Assembly: GCF_035994185.1 (NCBI RefSeq)
Contig: NZ_CP108538.1
Span: forward strand, 7,009,501-7,073,500
From: Streptomyces sp. NBC_01217
GTDB taxonomy: Bacteria; Actinomycetota; Actinomycetes; Streptomycetales; Streptomycetaceae
Direction: 5' to 3'
DNA: 64,000 nucleotides
The notes beneath the pieces are model-generated. The model did not search any database. It saw nothing but the letters and a program-made list of their open reading frames with translations, and was not told the DNA's origin. This document shows positions 7,783 through 18,239 of the stretch, piece after piece; within the stretch, counting starts at the first letter, position 1, and the number at the start of each line of letters is the position of its first letter. The position numbers were made by a program, and so were the translations under genes.

Positions 7783-10700
7783 ATGGATTCGAAGGATCTG
7801 TCGGCCGGCCGCACACAATCGGAAGCGCGGCGTCTACTCCTGCAGCAGCGCCTGCGCGGCCGCGCCGGAGCATCCAGGAAATCTGCTCAGGAACGAATCC
7901 AGCGACGCGCGGCCGGATCCCGAATTCCCCTCTCGCCCCATCAGCAGAGTATGTGGGTGATGGACCGTGTCCTTCCGGACCGGGCGCTCTACAACGCCCA
8001 TCAGGCCGTTCGGCTGACCGGGCCGCTGGATGCGGCGGCCCTTCAGGTCTGCCTGGCCGCGAGCGTCCGCCGGCACGAGGCGCTGCGTACGACGTTTCCC
8101 GCCACGGGTGACGCCGAGCAGATCGTCCACGAAGAACTCGCACCGGACTTCGCGGTCGTCGAGGTGCCGGAGACCGTCGACGTCTCCGAGTCCGCCGACG
8201 TCCCGGACGCGGAGACCGGCTCCTGGCGCGCTGTCCAGCGGCTTGCCGAGGCGGAGGTGCGGCGCCCCTTCGACCTCGCCGAAGGCCCGCTGTTCCGCAT
8301 CCGCGTCTACCGCATCACCGCCACCGACCACCTGCTGCTCCTGGTGCTGCACCACGTCGTGACCGACGGCTGGTCCTTCGACCTGCTCCTGGAGGAGCTG
8401 GCGGTGGGATACCCCGCCGCGGGCGGCGGCCTGCCGGGCGTCGTGGAGTCGTTCGACCGTGAACTGGGCCCGCTGCGCGCCCAGTACGGCGACTACACGG
8501 CCTGGCTGCGGCAGCGCGAGGCCGACGGCACCCTTGCCGCCGGTCTCGACTACTGGCGAGGGCTGCTTGCCGACATCCCCCAGACGCTGGACCTGCCCAT
8601 GGACCGGCCCCGCCCGGCCTCGCTCTCCTACCGGGGCGGTCTGGCCCGGCACACGCTGCCGCCCGCTCTGGGCGAGGCGGTCCGCGCCTGCGCACGACAG
8701 CACGGCGTGAGCCTGTTCACGCTGCTGCTCACCGGGTACAAGGTGCTGTTGCACCGCTACTCCGGGCAGCGCGCCTTCAACGTCGGCACGGTGGTCGCCG
8801 GGCGGTCCTTCACCGAGACCCAGCGGATGGTCGGGCTCTTCGCCAATACGGTCGCGCTGCCGGCCACGATCGGCCCGGACGACACCTTCGCCGGGCTGCT
8901 CCACCGGGAACACACGTTGCTGCTCCGCGCGATGGAGCGCCAGGAGATCGCCTTCGGCCAGGTGATCGACGCGCTGCGGCCCCAGCGCGACCCCGCCAGG
9001 AACCCGTTGTTCCAGGCCTTCTTCCTGCACCGCGACCCGAGCCACGGCACATGGCGGCTGCCCGGCCTCGATGTGCGTCCCGCGGAGTTCGACGGCGGAC
9101 TGACCAAGTTCGACCTGTCCCTGTCCACCGCCGACGACGGTGTGGATATCGACGTACATCTCGCCTACATGAGCGAGCTGTTCGATCCGCGGACGGCCGA
9201 ACGCCTGCTGAGGCACTACGCGTATCTGCTGTCGGGGCTGGTCGCCGCCCCGGACGCACCGGTCGCGGATTGCGATCCCCTCCCCGCCGTCGAGCGGGAG
9301 GCGCTGCTCGCGGCGTCCTCGGGAGCGGTGCTGCCGCGCCCCGCGGTCACCCTGGTGGAGCTGCTGGAACAGGCCGCGGCGCAGCACCCGGACGCGGTGG
9401 CCGTCAGTCTCGGACAGGCCCGGCTGACGTACGCCGAACTGCACGCCCGGGCGGACGCGCTGGCCCGGAAGCTGCTGGCCTGCGGGGCGGCGCCCGACCA
9501 GCCGGTCGGCATCTGCCTGGAACGCTCCCCGGACCTCCTGGTCGCGGTGCTCGCGGTGCTCAGGTCGGGCGCCGCCTATCTGCCGCTCGACCCCGGATAC
9601 CCGGCGGCGCGCCTCTCCTACATGCTGGCCGACTCCGGGGCCCGGATCCTGCTGGGTACGTCCGGACAGGCCGACGTCATACCGGACTTCGACGGCGCAC
9701 GCCTGGCGGTCGCGGAGGCGGTGGAGCAGGAGTCGGCGGAGCAGGAATCGGCGGAGCGCGCGGCCGGGCAGGCTCCGGATCCGGCGCACCTGGCGTACGT
9801 GATCTACACATCCGGCTCCACCGGCCGTCCCAAGGGCGTCCAGATCAGCCACGAGAGCATAGTCAACCGCCTGCTGTGGATGCAGGAGGAGTACGGGCTC
9901 ACACCCTCGGACCGGGTACTGCAGAAGACGCCCGTCAGCTTCGACGTATCGACCTGGGAACTCTTCTGGCCGCTGATGACCGGAGCGGAACTGGTCCTGG
10001 CCGCGCCCGGTGGGCACCTGAACCCCCGCTACCTCGCCGGGCTGATCAGGCAACGGCGGATCACCGTCTGCCACTTCGTACCCTCACTGCTCGGGACCTT
10101 TCTGGAGGAGCCCTCATCGACCGGCTGCGACTCGCTGCGCCTGGTCGTCTGCAGCGGCGAGGCACTGGTCCCGGAGCTGGCCCGGCAGGCGCTCGGGGCG
10201 CTCCCCGGCGCCCGGCTGGAGAACCTGTACGGCCCCACCGAGGCGACGGTGGACGTCACGTCGTGGCACTGCGCACCGGACGGGCCCCACGACACCGTGC
10301 CGATCGGCCGAGCCATCGCGAACACGCGGTGCCTGGTCCTGGACGAACGGATGCGGCCGGTGCCTCCCGGTGTCGTCGGCGAACTCTTCCTCGGGGGGAC
10401 CGGCCTGGCACGCGGATACCTCGGCAGGCCCGCACTGACCGCGGAGCGCTTCGTGCCCGACCCGTGGAGCACGGAGAAGGGCGCCAGGCTCTACCGCACC
10501 GGTGACACCGCCCGGGTCCGGCCGGACGGTGTGATCGACTACTGCGGCCGTACGGACGCACAGATCAAGGTCAACGGGGTACGCGTCGAACTCGGCGAGA
10601 TCGAGTCGCGGCTGCGCGAACTGCCCGGTGTGCGGGACGCCGTGGTGGTGCAGCACCGGGACGGTACGGGGCGGAGCAGGCTCGTGGCCCATGTGGTGCT

Positions 10701-11136
10701 GCGCACCCAGGACCCGGCCGGACCGGAAGGCCTGCGCGACGCGCTCGCACAGCAGCTGCCGCGCGCCCTGGTACCGAGCGCGTTCGTGTGCCACGGCGAA
10801 CTTCCCAGGAGCCCGGCCGGCAAGGCCGACCGGACGGCCCTCGCGGGGCTCGCCCCCGAACTCCCGTCCTCGCGGCGGGAGTCCAGTCCGCAGTACGCGA
10901 CCGCGACCGAGGCCGCGCTGGCCGGAATCTGGTCCGGAGTGCTGGGCTCCGGGCCGCTGGGCCCCACGGACAACTTCTTCGAGGCCGGCGGCGACTCGCT
11001 GATGGCGATCACCTGCTGCACCCGCATGGCGCAGGCCGGCTTCGAGGTCGAACCACAGCTCTTCCTGAGGCTTCAGACGGTACGTCAGGTCGCTGAGCAC
11101 ATCGACCGGGACACCCCTCGGAAGGAGATGGCCTAG
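7783..11136 (+). CDS. NRPS module C-A-T, serine-specific
   Basis: A 1117-residue single-module synthetase. The condensation domain carries the intact HHVVTDG motif at about 190-196. The adenylation domain has A3 ([14 protein letters not shown]) at about 672. By-eye alignment to GrsA-PheA gives the pocket code DVWHVSLVD plus the A10 lysine, a classic serine code. The thiolation domain ends the protein with its pantetheine serine in FFEAGGDSL (about 1072). I chose the ATG at 7783 because GGGAAAG lies 3-9 nt before it; a TTG 30 bp upstream overlapping the MbtH stop is possible. The gene is coupled to the following exporter gene by a one-base overlap (TAGTG). The C domain could accept an acyl starter or an upstream peptide; the sequence does not decide. 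Confidence 0.93.
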   Translation: MDSKDLSAGRTQSEARRLLLQQRLRGRAGASRKSAQERIQRRAAGSRIPLSPHQQSMWVMDRVLPDRALYNAHQAVRLTGPLDAAALQVCLAASVRRHEALRTTFPATGDAEQIVHEELAPDFAVVEVPETVDVSESADVPDAETGSWRAVQRLAEAEVRRPFDLAEGPLFRIRVYRITATDHLLLLVLHHVVTDGWSFDLLLEELAVGYPAAGGGLPGVVESFDRELGPLRAQYGDYTAWLRQREADGTLAAGLDYWRGLLADIPQTLDLPMDRPRPASLSYRGGLARHTLPPALGEAVRACARQHGVSLFTLLLTGYKVLLHRYSGQRAFNVGTVVAGRSFTETQRMVGLFANTVALPATIGPDDTFAGLLHREHTLLLRAMERQEIAFGQVIDALRPQRDPARNPLFQAFFLHRDPSHGTWRLPGLDVRPAEFDGGLTKFDLSLSTADDGVDIDVHLAYMSELFDPRTAERLLRHYAYLLSGLVAAPDAPVADCDPLPAVEREALLAASSGAVLPRPAVTLVELLEQAAAQHPDAVAVSLGQARLTYAELHARADALARKLLACGAAPDQPVGICLERSPDLLVAVLAVLRSGAAYLPLDPGYPAARLSYMLADSGARILLGTSGQADVIPDFDGARLAVAEAVEQESAEQESAERAAGQAPDPAHLAYVIYTSGSTGRPKGVQISHESIVNRLLWMQEEYGLTPSDRVLQKTPVSFDVSTWELFWPLMTGAELVLAAPGGHLNPRYLAGLIRQRRITVCHFVPSLLGTFLEEPSSTGCDSLRLVVCSGEALVPELARQALGALPGARLENLYGPTEATVDVTSWHCAPDGPHDTVPIGRAIANTRCLVLDERMRPVPPGVVGELFLGGTGLARGYLGRPALTAERFVPDPWSTEKGARLYRTGDTARVRPDGVIDYCGRTDAQIKVNGVRVELGEIESRLRELPGVRDAVVVQHRDGTGRSRLVAHVVLRTQDPAGPEGLRDALAQQLPRALVPSAFVCHGELPRSPAGKADRTALAGLAPELPSSRRESSPQYATATEAALAGIWSGVLGSGPLGPTDNFFEAGGDSLMAITCCTRMAQAGFEVEPQLFLRLQTVRQVAEHIDRDTPRKEMA

Positions 11137-12380
11137 TGCTGCGCGTACTGGCTGTCCGCGACGCACGGAACTACCTCGTCGGCCAGCTGTTCTCCATTTT
11201 CGGGGACAGCATGCTGTGGCTGGCGATGGGCGTATGGGTGAAGGAACTCACCGGCAGCAGCAGCGCCGCCGGTCTGACCATGTTCGCCTTTGTCGCGGGG
11301 GAGTTGCTGGCTCCCCTCAGCGGTCTGCTGGTCGACCGGGTCCGGCGCAAGCCGCTGCTCGTCGTCACCAACCTGCTCAGCGCGGTGCTGGTACTGCCAC
11401 TGCTCCTGGTCGAGGACAGCAGCGGCGTCTGGATCGTCTACGCGGTGATGTTCGCCTACGGCGTGGCCACGGCCACGCTCGATGCCGGGCAGACGGCGAT
11501 ACTGCCCGAGCTGCTTCCCGAGGAGCTGCTGGCCCAGGCCAACGGCTTCATCCAGGTGGCACGGCAGGGATTCCGCCTGGTCGCCCCGCTGCTGGGCGCC
11601 GGTGCGGTGGTGCTGGTCGGTGCGCACTGGGTGGTCGTGGCCGACGCCGCCACCTTCGCCGTCGCCACGCTCTCCCTCCTCTTCGTACGCGGCGGCCGGT
11701 CCGCGCCCCGCTCCGGCGGGAGTACGGGGAGCGAGGACAAGGGCGAGAGCTGGACGACTGAGATGCTGCTCGGGCTCCGTCACATCCGCAGGACTCCCGC
11801 ACTGCGCCAGATCCTCGTCGCCAGCACCATGACGCTCTCCGTGTTCGGCTTCGCGCAGACGGTGCTGTACACGGTCGTGGACAAGGGGCTGGGAAGGCCC
11901 TCGGCCTTCGTCGGTGTGCTGATCAGCATCCAGGGCGTCGGAGCGCTCGCGGCCGGGCTGACGGCCGCGGCGGTCATCAGACGTCTCGGCGAGAAGCGGA
12001 CGGCGACGATCGGCTTCGCCTGCTACTCCGCCGGTGTGCTGCTGCTCGCCCCTTCCGGGCTGGCCGCCGTGGCTCCGGGCGCGGTGCTCTGCGGCTTCGC
12101 CGTGCCCTGGATCCTCGTCCCGATGCTGACGCTGAGTCAGCGGATGACACCGTCGGATCTGCAGGGGCGGGTCCATGCCGCCTTCAACGTGGTCGGCGGT
12201 GTGCCGCAGACGGTCTCCATCGCGCTGGGGGCGGCCCTGACGGCGGCCCTGGACTACCGGATCGTGCTGTCGCTGATGTTCGTGGTGACTCTCTCCTCCA
12301 GCGTCTACCTGGGCACGCGCAGGCCGGCGGCGCCCGAACCGGAGCCGGTCCCGGCCGTACGACCGGCGCCACTTCCGTGA
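11136..12380 (+). CDS. MFS transporter (EntS/MFS_3-like exporter)
   Basis: A 414-residue integral membrane protein with ten to twelve hydrophobic segments. It has the MFS loop signature GLLVDRVRRKPLLVVTNLL after helix 2 and a long polar loop near residues 185-210. The overall pattern resembles the enterobactin-exporter branch. It starts with GTG overlapping the TAG stop of the Ser NRPS by one base, behind a GGAAGGAGA ribosome site. Embedded in the NRPS operon, it most likely exports the peptide and so gives self-protection. The family call is solid; the transported compound is inferred from context. Confidence 0.88.
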   Translation: MLRVLAVRDARNYLVGQLFSIFGDSMLWLAMGVWVKELTGSSSAAGLTMFAFVAGELLAPLSGLLVDRVRRKPLLVVTNLLSAVLVLPLLLVEDSSGVWIVYAVMFAYGVATATLDAGQTAILPELLPEELLAQANGFIQVARQGFRLVAPLLGAGAVVLVGAHWVVVADAATFAVATLSLLFVRGGRSAPRSGGSTGSEDKGESWTTEMLLGLRHIRRTPALRQILVASTMTLSVFGFAQTVLYTVVDKGLGRPSAFVGVLISIQGVGALAAGLTAAAVIRRLGEKRTATIGFACYSAGVLLLAPSGLAAVAPGAVLCGFAVPWILVPMLTLSQRMTPSDLQGRVHAAFNVVGGVPQTVSIALGAALTAALDYRIVLSLMFVVTLSSSVYLGTRRPAAPEPEPVPAVRPAPLP

Positions 12381-12438
12381 CCGGCGAACCCGCCGGGAAA
12401 TGAGTCCACACCGTTCGCAGACCATGAGGGGAGAGCTG

Positions 12439-14277
12439 ATGGAGAGCAACACGGCCACGTTGACACATGAGGTGTTTGCGGGGTGGGCGCGGGAGCGGCC
12501 GGATGGGGTGGCTGTGGTGTCGGGTGGGCGGTCGTTGTCTTTTGGTGAGGTGGATGCGTGGGCTGATCGTTTGGCGGGTGTGTTGCGGTCGGCTGGTGTG
12601 GGTCCTGAGGTGCGGGTGGGGGTGTGTCTGCCGCGGTCGGTGGAGTGGGTGGTTGCGGTGTTGGGGGTGTTGAAGTCGGGTGGTGCGTATGTGCCGTTGG
12701 ATCCGGAGTATCCGTCGGCGCGGTTGGAGTTCATGCTGTCGGACTCGGGTGCGGCTGTGGTGGTGGGTGCGGGGGAGGTTGCTGAGGGGCTGGGTGCGGT
12801 GTGCGGTGTGCCGGTGGTGGCGCCCGATGCCGAGGGAGGTGTGGAAGGTCCGGGTCCGGTGGCGGGGAATCTGGCGTACGTCATCTACACCTCGGGATCG
12901 ACCGGCCGGCCCAAGGGCGTCCAGATCACCCACGCCTCGCTGAGCAACGTCCTGGCCGGGTCCGCCGCCCCGCTGGAGGTCGGTCCGGGGCGGCGCACCC
13001 TGCAATGCGTGTCGTTCAGCTTCGACATCTCGGTCGTGGACACCCTGGCCACACTGACGAACGGCGGCACGCTCGTGATCGCGGCCAAGGAGGACGTCTC
13101 CTCGCCCGACCGGCTGGCCGCCCGGCTGCTGGACGAGCACATCCACACGGTCGTGCTGCCGCCCTCGATCCTCGCCACCCTGGTCGACCGGGAGTTCCCC
13201 GAGCTCGCCGTGGTGGTCTCCGGCGGTGAGGCGTGCCCGCCCAAGCTGGCGGCCTCGTTCGCCACCCGGCACCGGTTCGTCAATGGCTACGGCCCGACCG
13301 AGACCACGGTCGCCGCCTCTCTCTTCCCCGTCGCCCCGGAGCTCGGGGAGCTGGCCTCGGTGCCCATCGGCGCGGCCATGGAGGGGGTTTCGCTGTATCT
13401 CGCGGAGGAAGGGGCGGGCGCGGTCCCGCCCGGCGGCACCGGTGAGATCTGCATCGGCGGCGCGGGTGTCGCCCGCGGCTACCTCGACCGCCCGGCACTG
13501 ACCGCGGCGGCCTTCGTCCCTGACCCCTTCTCCGTGACACCGGGCTCCCGGATGTACCGCTCGGGAGACCTGGGCACGGTCCTGCCCGACGGCAATCTGG
13601 AGTTCCGCGGCCGCGCCGACCACCAGGTCAAGATACGCGGCCACCGGATCGAGCTGAACGAGATCGAACGGGCCCTGGAACGCCACCCGTCCGTCGCCCA
13701 GGCGGCGGTGGTGGTCAGCGAGTCCGGCCTCCTGGGCCGGCAGGTCCTCGCGTTCGTCGTACCCGTGCCGGGAGACTCCCCGGCGTCCGCCGTGCTCACA
13801 GGGGGACAGCTGCGGCGCAGCCTCTCCGACGACCTGCCCGACTACATGCTGCCGAACTCCATCACCCTGCTCGACGAGTTCCCGCTGACGGCCAACCGGA
13901 AGATCGACCGCGACGCCCTGATGTCCCGGGGCTCCTCCCCGCGGCGGCGCACCACGGAGCCCGTACCGCCGCGCACACCGGTCGAGAAGGACCTGGTGGA
14001 GATCTGGCAGGAGGTACTGGGACAGCCGGAGATCGGGACCCGGGACGACTTCTTCGAACTGGGCGGCCACTCGCTGCTCGCCGCCCAGGTGGTCGCCCGG
14101 ATCGAGAAGACCTACGGCGTGAACCTCTCGCTCCAGACGCTGCTGGCGAACGGGCGCACGGTCGCGGACCTGGCCGGGGCGGTCTCCCGGGCCGTGGCCG
14201 ACGGAGGAACCCAACGCCCGCGCATCACCCGAATCAAGCGCCAGGCCCGGCGCGCAGCGCCCGGGCAGCTCAGCTGA
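12439..14277 (+). CDS. Stand-alone NRPS A-T didomain (substrate unassigned)
   Basis: A 612-residue adenylation-thiolation didomain without a condensation domain. A3 ([14 protein letters not shown]) is near 148, and the T-domain serine is in FFELGGHSLL at about 545. The pocket residues read by eye are DIVVVGGVA plus Lys (A10 motif NRKID instead of the usual NGKID); I cannot assign an amino acid. The ATG at 12439 follows GAGGGGAGA; an ATG at 12400 has a poor ribosome site. Residues from about 11 to 168 are encoded by a G/T-skewed segment duplicated in the next gene. Such didomains often tether an amino acid for P450 beta-hydroxylation before transfer to the main line. A P450 and two type II thioesterases follow two to four genes downstream, which supports that reading without proving it. 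Confidence 0.88.
   Translation: MESNTATLTHEVFAGWARERPDGVAVVSGGRSLSFGEVDAWADRLAGVLRSAGVGPEVRVGVCLPRSVEWVVAVLGVLKSGGAYVPLDPEYPSARLEFMLSDSGAAVVVGAGEVAEGLGAVCGVPVVAPDAEGGVEGPGPVAGNLAYVIYTSGSTGRPKGVQITHASLSNVLAGSAAPLEVGPGRRTLQCVSFSFDISVVDTLATLTNGGTLVIAAKEDVSSPDRLAARLLDEHIHTVVLPPSILATLVDREFPELAVVVSGGEACPPKLAASFATRHRFVNGYGPTETTVAASLFPVAPELGELASVPIGAAMEGVSLYLAEEGAGAVPPGGTGEICIGGAGVARGYLDRPALTAAAFVPDPFSVTPGSRMYRSGDLGTVLPDGNLEFRGRADHQVKIRGHRIELNEIERALERHPSVAQAAVVVSESGLLGRQVLAFVVPVPGDSPASAVLTGGQLRRSLSDDLPDYMLPNSITLLDEFPLTANRKIDRDALMSRGSSPRRRTTEPVPPRTPVEKDLVEIWQEVLGQPEIGTRDDFFELGGHSLLAAQVVARIEKTYGVNLSLQTLLANGRTVADLAGAVSRAVADGGTQRPRITRIKRQARRAAPGQLS
12469..12941. repeat. G/T-skewed duplicated segment 1, copy A (GRINS-like)
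   Basis: This 473-bp segment is identical, as far as I can read, to 15703-16175. It encodes the N-terminal A subdomain from its first strand to just past motif A3. Codons end almost only in G or T, unlike the C-rich third positions of the sequence that follows. Confidence 0.9.
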
Positions 14278-14304
14278 CCGCCAACCAGATGTGGAGGAGT
14301 GGGC

Positions 14305-17300
14305 ATGGAGCTCACTGAGGATACTTTCGTCGTACCGGCGTCCTACGCCCAGCGGCGGTTGTGGTTTCTCGAGCAGATGGAGGGCGGCGGAGCTGCCTGG
14401 AACATCCAGGCGGTGCTCCGTCTGCGCGGCACCCTGGACACCGGCATGCTGCAGACGGCGGTGAACGCGGTCGTCCGGCGCCATGAGGCGCTGCGTACGA
14501 CCTTCGCCGCGGAGGACGGCGCCCCGGTCCAGGTGGTGTGGCCCTGGTCCGGCGTCGAGCTCCGGTCCGTGATGTGCGACGACAGCATCGATCCGGCGGC
14601 CGCCGCGGACGAGTGGCTGTCGCGGGAGTGGCAGCGGCCGTTCGACATCGAGGCCGGTCCGCTGTTCCGGGCCGCGTTGCTGCGCCTGGGCGAGCAGGAA
14701 CACCGGCTCGCCCTGGGCCTGCACCATCTCATCGCCGACGGCTGGTCGCTCCAGGTCCTCTACCAGGAGGTGATCGAGAACTACCGGCGTCTGCAGAGCG
14801 GGGAGCCGGCGCTCGGCGAGGACCTGGAGATCCAGTACCCGGACTTCTCCATGTGGGAGCGGGAGAACCTCACACCCGAGACGCTGGAGACGTCCATGGA
14901 GGTGTGGCGCCAGCGGCTGAAGGGCGCCGGGGACACGGTGGAGATCCCCGCCGACCGCCGCCGTACCCCGGACACGGTCGCCCGGGGAACCATGCTGCTC
15001 ACCACACTGCCGGGCGACCTGGTCGAGGACATCCGCGCGTTCGCGGCCGAGCGGGGCGCCACCGTGTTCATGGTGCTGCTGGCCGCCTTCGACACCCTGT
15101 TGCACCGGTACACCGGGCAGACCGACGTGATGGTGGGCGTCCCGGTGGCCAACCGCGCCCAGCCCGGGCTCGACGAGCTGATCGGCTGCTTCGTCAACAC
15201 CCTTGTCGTACGCGGCGACCTGGACGGCGACCCCAGCTTCGAGGAGCTGCTCACCCGGGTCCGCGAGGTGTCCCTGGAGGCGATCGAGCACCAGGAGGTG
15301 CCGCTGGAGTGGCTCGTGGAGGAGCTGCGCCCCGGCCGCGACCGGGCCAGGCAGCCCTTCTTCCAGGCGGTGCTGCATCTGGCGGAGGTGTCGCTCAGGA
15401 CCATCCGCCTCGACGGACTCACCGTCGACGTGGTGCGGATGGACACCCAGGCCCCGGGCGTCGACCTGGCGCTGACCCTGGTGGAGACCGAGACCGGGCT
15501 CGCCGCCGCCTGGGAGTACGACGCCGCCCTCTTCGACGGCGCGAGCATCGAGCGCATGCAGGCGCACTTCCGGACCCTGCTGGAAGCGGCCGTGGCGGAG
15601 CCCGCACTGCGCCTGTCGGAGCTGCGGATGCTCGGCGACGCCGAGCACGAGGAACTGGTGGCCCCCGGACCCGCCGCCGTACCCGACGCGCCCCTGCTGC
15701 ACGAGGTGTTTGCGGGGTGGGCGCGGGAGCGGCCGGATGGGGTGGCTGTGGTGTCGGGTGGGCGGTCGTTGTCTTTTGGTGAGGTGGATGCGTGGGCTGA
15801 TCGTTTGGCGGGTGTGTTGCGGTCGGCTGGTGTGGGTCCTGAGGTGCGGGTGGGGGTGTGTCTGCCGCGGTCGGTGGAGTGGGTGGTTGCGGTGTTGGGG
15901 GTGTTGAAGTCGGGTGGTGCGTATGTGCCGTTGGATCCGGAGTATCCGTCGGCGCGGTTGGAGTTCATGCTGTCGGACTCGGGTGCGGCTGTGGTGGTGG
16001 GTGCGGGGGAGGTTGCTGAGGGGCTGGGTGCGGTGTGCGGTGTGCCGGTGGTGGCGCCCGATGCCGAGGGAGGTGTGGAAGGTCCGGGTCCGGTGGCGGG
16101 GAATCTGGCGTACGTCATCTACACCTCGGGATCGACCGGCCGGCCCAAGGGCGTCCAGATCACCCACGCCTCGCTCGCCGGTGTCATGGCGGCGCAACGG
16201 GCGGGACTCCCGCTCGGCCCCGACGACGTCATGCTGCAGTTCTGCTCACCCAGCTTCGACGCCTCGATGTTCGAGATCGGCCTCGCCGTCGGCGCCGGAT
16301 CCGCCCTCGTGCTGGGGACCCGGGACGAACTCGTCCCCGGCGCGCCACTGGCCGCGCTGATGCGCCGGCACCAGGTCACCGCCTGGACGGCCCCGCCGTC
16401 CGCCATCGCCGCGACCGGGGCGGCGGACGTCCCGAGCCTGCGGGTCGTGATGGCCGGTGGCGAGGTGCTCACCACAGGGATGGTTCAGCACTGGACCGGC
16501 CAGGCGCGGTGCTTCAACCTCTACGGCCCCACCGAGGCGACGATCTACGCCACCGCCCACCGGGTACGGGCGTCCGGCGGCGAGGCGTCGCTGCCGATCG
16601 GAACCGCCATCCCCGGATACAGCGCCCTGGTCCTGGACGCCGAGTTGCGTCCGGTGCCCGCGAACGTCGTGGGTGAGCTGTACCTGGGCGGCGTCGGGAC
16701 GGCCCGTGGCTATCTCGGACGGCCCGGGCTCACCGCGGAGCGCTTCGTCCCCGACCCCCATTCCCGTGAACCCGGCAGCCGGCTCTACCGGACCGGTGAC
16801 CTGGCCCGCAGGCGGGCCGACGGGGAGCTGGAGTTCGTCGGACGGGCCGACGACCAGATCAAGATCCGCGGCTTCCGGGTCGAGCTCGGCGAGATCGAGT
16901 CCGTACTCACCGGCCACCCCGGCGTGCGCGAGTGCGCGGTCGTCGCCCGCGAGGACTCCCTGGGCGTCGTCGGGCTGACGGCCTGCGTGGTACGGGAGGC
17001 GAGCGAGGCGCCGGTGAGCGCACAGGAGCTGCGCGTCCATCTGGGCAGCAGGCTCCCCGAGCACTTCTCCCCGGCCGGTTACCTCTTCCTGGAGAGCCTG
17101 CCGTTCACCAGCAACGGCAAGGCCGACCGGGCCGCCCTGACCGCGCTGCTCGACGAGTCCGCCGAACGGCCGCGCATCGGCGCTACGGAGTACGAGGCGC
17201 CGCGGACCCCGCTGGAGGAGATGATCGCGGGCATCTGGCAGGAAGTGCTCGGCGTCGAACAGGTCGGTATCCACGACGACTTCTTCGAGAAGGGCGGGCA

Positions 17301-17457
17301 CTCCCTGCTCGCGGCACAGGTCATCGCACGGATCAGGGCGGCGACCGGCGTGGACGTGTCGGTACGGATGCTCTTCGAGCACCGGGTGCTGTCCGAGCTC
17401 ACCGAGGCGATCATGGAGTGCGCGCTCGACCGGGAGCAGCCGGACGGTGCCCGGTGA
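14305..17457 (+). CDS. NRPS module C-A-T (substrate unassigned)
   Basis: A 1050-residue single module. The C domain has an intact HHLIADG near 140, the A domain has A3 near 605, and the T-domain serine is in [10 protein letters not shown] near 1000. The pocket read by eye is DAFTMGLIY plus Lys, which matches no code I can assign confidently. The ATG at 14305 is preceded by GGAGGA with 6-nt spacing, better than the in-frame GTG six bases upstream. The A-domain N-terminal half (residues about 467-624) is the second copy of the G/T-skewed duplication, so this A domain shares an identical front half with the preceding A-T protein but has a different specificity core. Its stop overlaps the following thioesterase start (GTGA). 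Confidence 0.9.
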   Translation: MELTEDTFVVPASYAQRRLWFLEQMEGGGAAWNIQAVLRLRGTLDTGMLQTAVNAVVRRHEALRTTFAAEDGAPVQVVWPWSGVELRSVMCDDSIDPAAAADEWLSREWQRPFDIEAGPLFRAALLRLGEQEHRLALGLHHLIADGWSLQVLYQEVIENYRRLQSGEPALGEDLEIQYPDFSMWERENLTPETLETSMEVWRQRLKGAGDTVEIPADRRRTPDTVARGTMLLTTLPGDLVEDIRAFAAERGATVFMVLLAAFDTLLHRYTGQTDVMVGVPVANRAQPGLDELIGCFVNTLVVRGDLDGDPSFEELLTRVREVSLEAIEHQEVPLEWLVEELRPGRDRARQPFFQAVLHLAEVSLRTIRLDGLTVDVVRMDTQAPGVDLALTLVETETGLAAAWEYDAALFDGASIERMQAHFRTLLEAAVAEPALRLSELRMLGDAEHEELVAPGPAAVPDAPLLHEVFAGWARERPDGVAVVSGGRSLSFGEVDAWADRLAGVLRSAGVGPEVRVGVCLPRSVEWVVAVLGVLKSGGAYVPLDPEYPSARLEFMLSDSGAAVVVGAGEVAEGLGAVCGVPVVAPDAEGGVEGPGPVAGNLAYVIYTSGSTGRPKGVQITHASLAGVMAAQRAGLPLGPDDVMLQFCSPSFDASMFEIGLAVGAGSALVLGTRDELVPGAPLAALMRRHQVTAWTAPPSAIAATGAADVPSLRVVMAGGEVLTTGMVQHWTGQARCFNLYGPTEATIYATAHRVRASGGEASLPIGTAIPGYSALVLDAELRPVPANVVGELYLGGVGTARGYLGRPGLTAERFVPDPHSREPGSRLYRTGDLARRRADGELEFVGRADDQIKIRGFRVELGEIESVLTGHPGVRECAVVAREDSLGVVGLTACVVREASEAPVSAQELRVHLGSRLPEHFSPAGYLFLESLPFTSNGKADRAALTALLDESAERPRIGATEYEAPRTPLEEMIAGIWQEVLGVEQVGIHDDFFEKGGHSLLAAQVIARIRAATGVDVSVRMLFEHRVLSELTEAIMECALDREQPDGAR
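15703..16175. repeat. G/T-skewed duplicated segment 1, copy B (GRINS-like)
   Basis: The second copy of 12469-12941, displaced by 3234 bp, roughly one module. Identity begins abruptly at GAGGTGTTTGCG and ends abruptly after CACGCCTCGCT, just downstream of A3. The flanking C-domain linker and specificity region are not shared. Confidence 0.9.
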
Positions 17458-18239
17458 GTACGGCGCTGCGTTCACCCTGGCTGATGGAGTGGCCGGCCCC
17501 GGAGGCGGCCGAGCACCTGCTGGTGTGCTGTCACCACGCGGGCGGCGGGGCGGGACAGTTCCGCCGCTGGCAGGAGCTGCTCGGCCCGCGCACCGCGGTT
17601 CTGGCGCTGCAGCTTCCCGGGCGCCAGAACCGCTGGGAGGAGCCCGTGCTCCGGACCATGGACGAGGTCGTGACGGGGGCGCTGACCGCGCTGCTGCCCC
17701 GGCTCGACCTCCCCTACACGGTCTTCGGGCACAGCATGGGCGGCATCGTGGGATTCGAGCTGGCCCGGCGGCTGGGCACCGAATACGGCCTGTGGCCGGA
17801 GCGGCTGATCGTCTCGGCGACGCGGCCCCCCGACCGGCACCGAGGCGATCTGGACCTCGGCGCCTACGACGACGACCATGTGGTCCGCCACTTCGTGGAC
17901 AACGGCACGCTGCCGCCCTGGGTGCTGGACGACCCGGATCTCCAGAAGCTGCTGCTGCCGCCCCTGCGTGGGGACTTCGCGGTCTGCGACGAGTACCGGT
18001 ACCGCCCGGGGCCGCCGCTGGCCTGTCCGCTGACGCTCTGCGGCGGGACCGAGGACGACGGTGTCGTCGAGGCCGACCTGGAGGACTGGCGGGAGTACAC
18101 CCGCGCGGGCTGGGAGCGGCGGATGTTCCCCGGCAGGCACCTCTTCTACCTGGAACCCGAATCGGGGCTGCTGCCCTTCGTAGCGCAACTGCTGAGCGAC
18201 GGCCCTGCCGCGCAGCGCCCCCAGGAGGAACAGTCATGA
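17454..18239 (+). CDS. Type II thioesterase 1
   Basis: A 261-residue alpha/beta hydrolase of the GrsT/RifR type. The nucleophile is in GHSMGG (Ser94) and the catalytic His probably in GRHLFYL. FCCHHAGGGAGQF-like and PGRQNRWEEP segments are characteristic of editing thioesterases. It starts with GTG overlapping the NRPS stop, and its own stop overlaps the P450 start (ATGA after an AGGAGGA site). Type II enzymes remove stalled or wrong groups from carrier proteins. Next to a P450 and a stand-alone A-T protein, it might instead release or shuttle the hydroxylated amino acid. Confidence 0.88.
   Translation: MSTALRSPWLMEWPAPEAAEHLLVCCHHAGGGAGQFRRWQELLGPRTAVLALQLPGRQNRWEEPVLRTMDEVVTGALTALLPRLDLPYTVFGHSMGGIVGFELARRLGTEYGLWPERLIVSATRPPDRHRGDLDLGAYDDDHVVRHFVDNGTLPPWVLDDPDLQKLLLPPLRGDFAVCDEYRYRPGPPLACPLTLCGGTEDDGVVEADLEDWREYTRAGWERRMFPGRHLFYLEPESGLLPFVAQLLSDGPAAQRPQEEQS

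Noticed and set aside
12184..16197. Very long open frame (over 1300 codons) on the - strand opposite the A-T and C-A-T genes
   Set aside because: It is antisense to clear NRPS domains, has a His/Thr/Arg/Pro-rich low-complexity translation, and is open because the G/T-skewed repeats lack stops in that frame.
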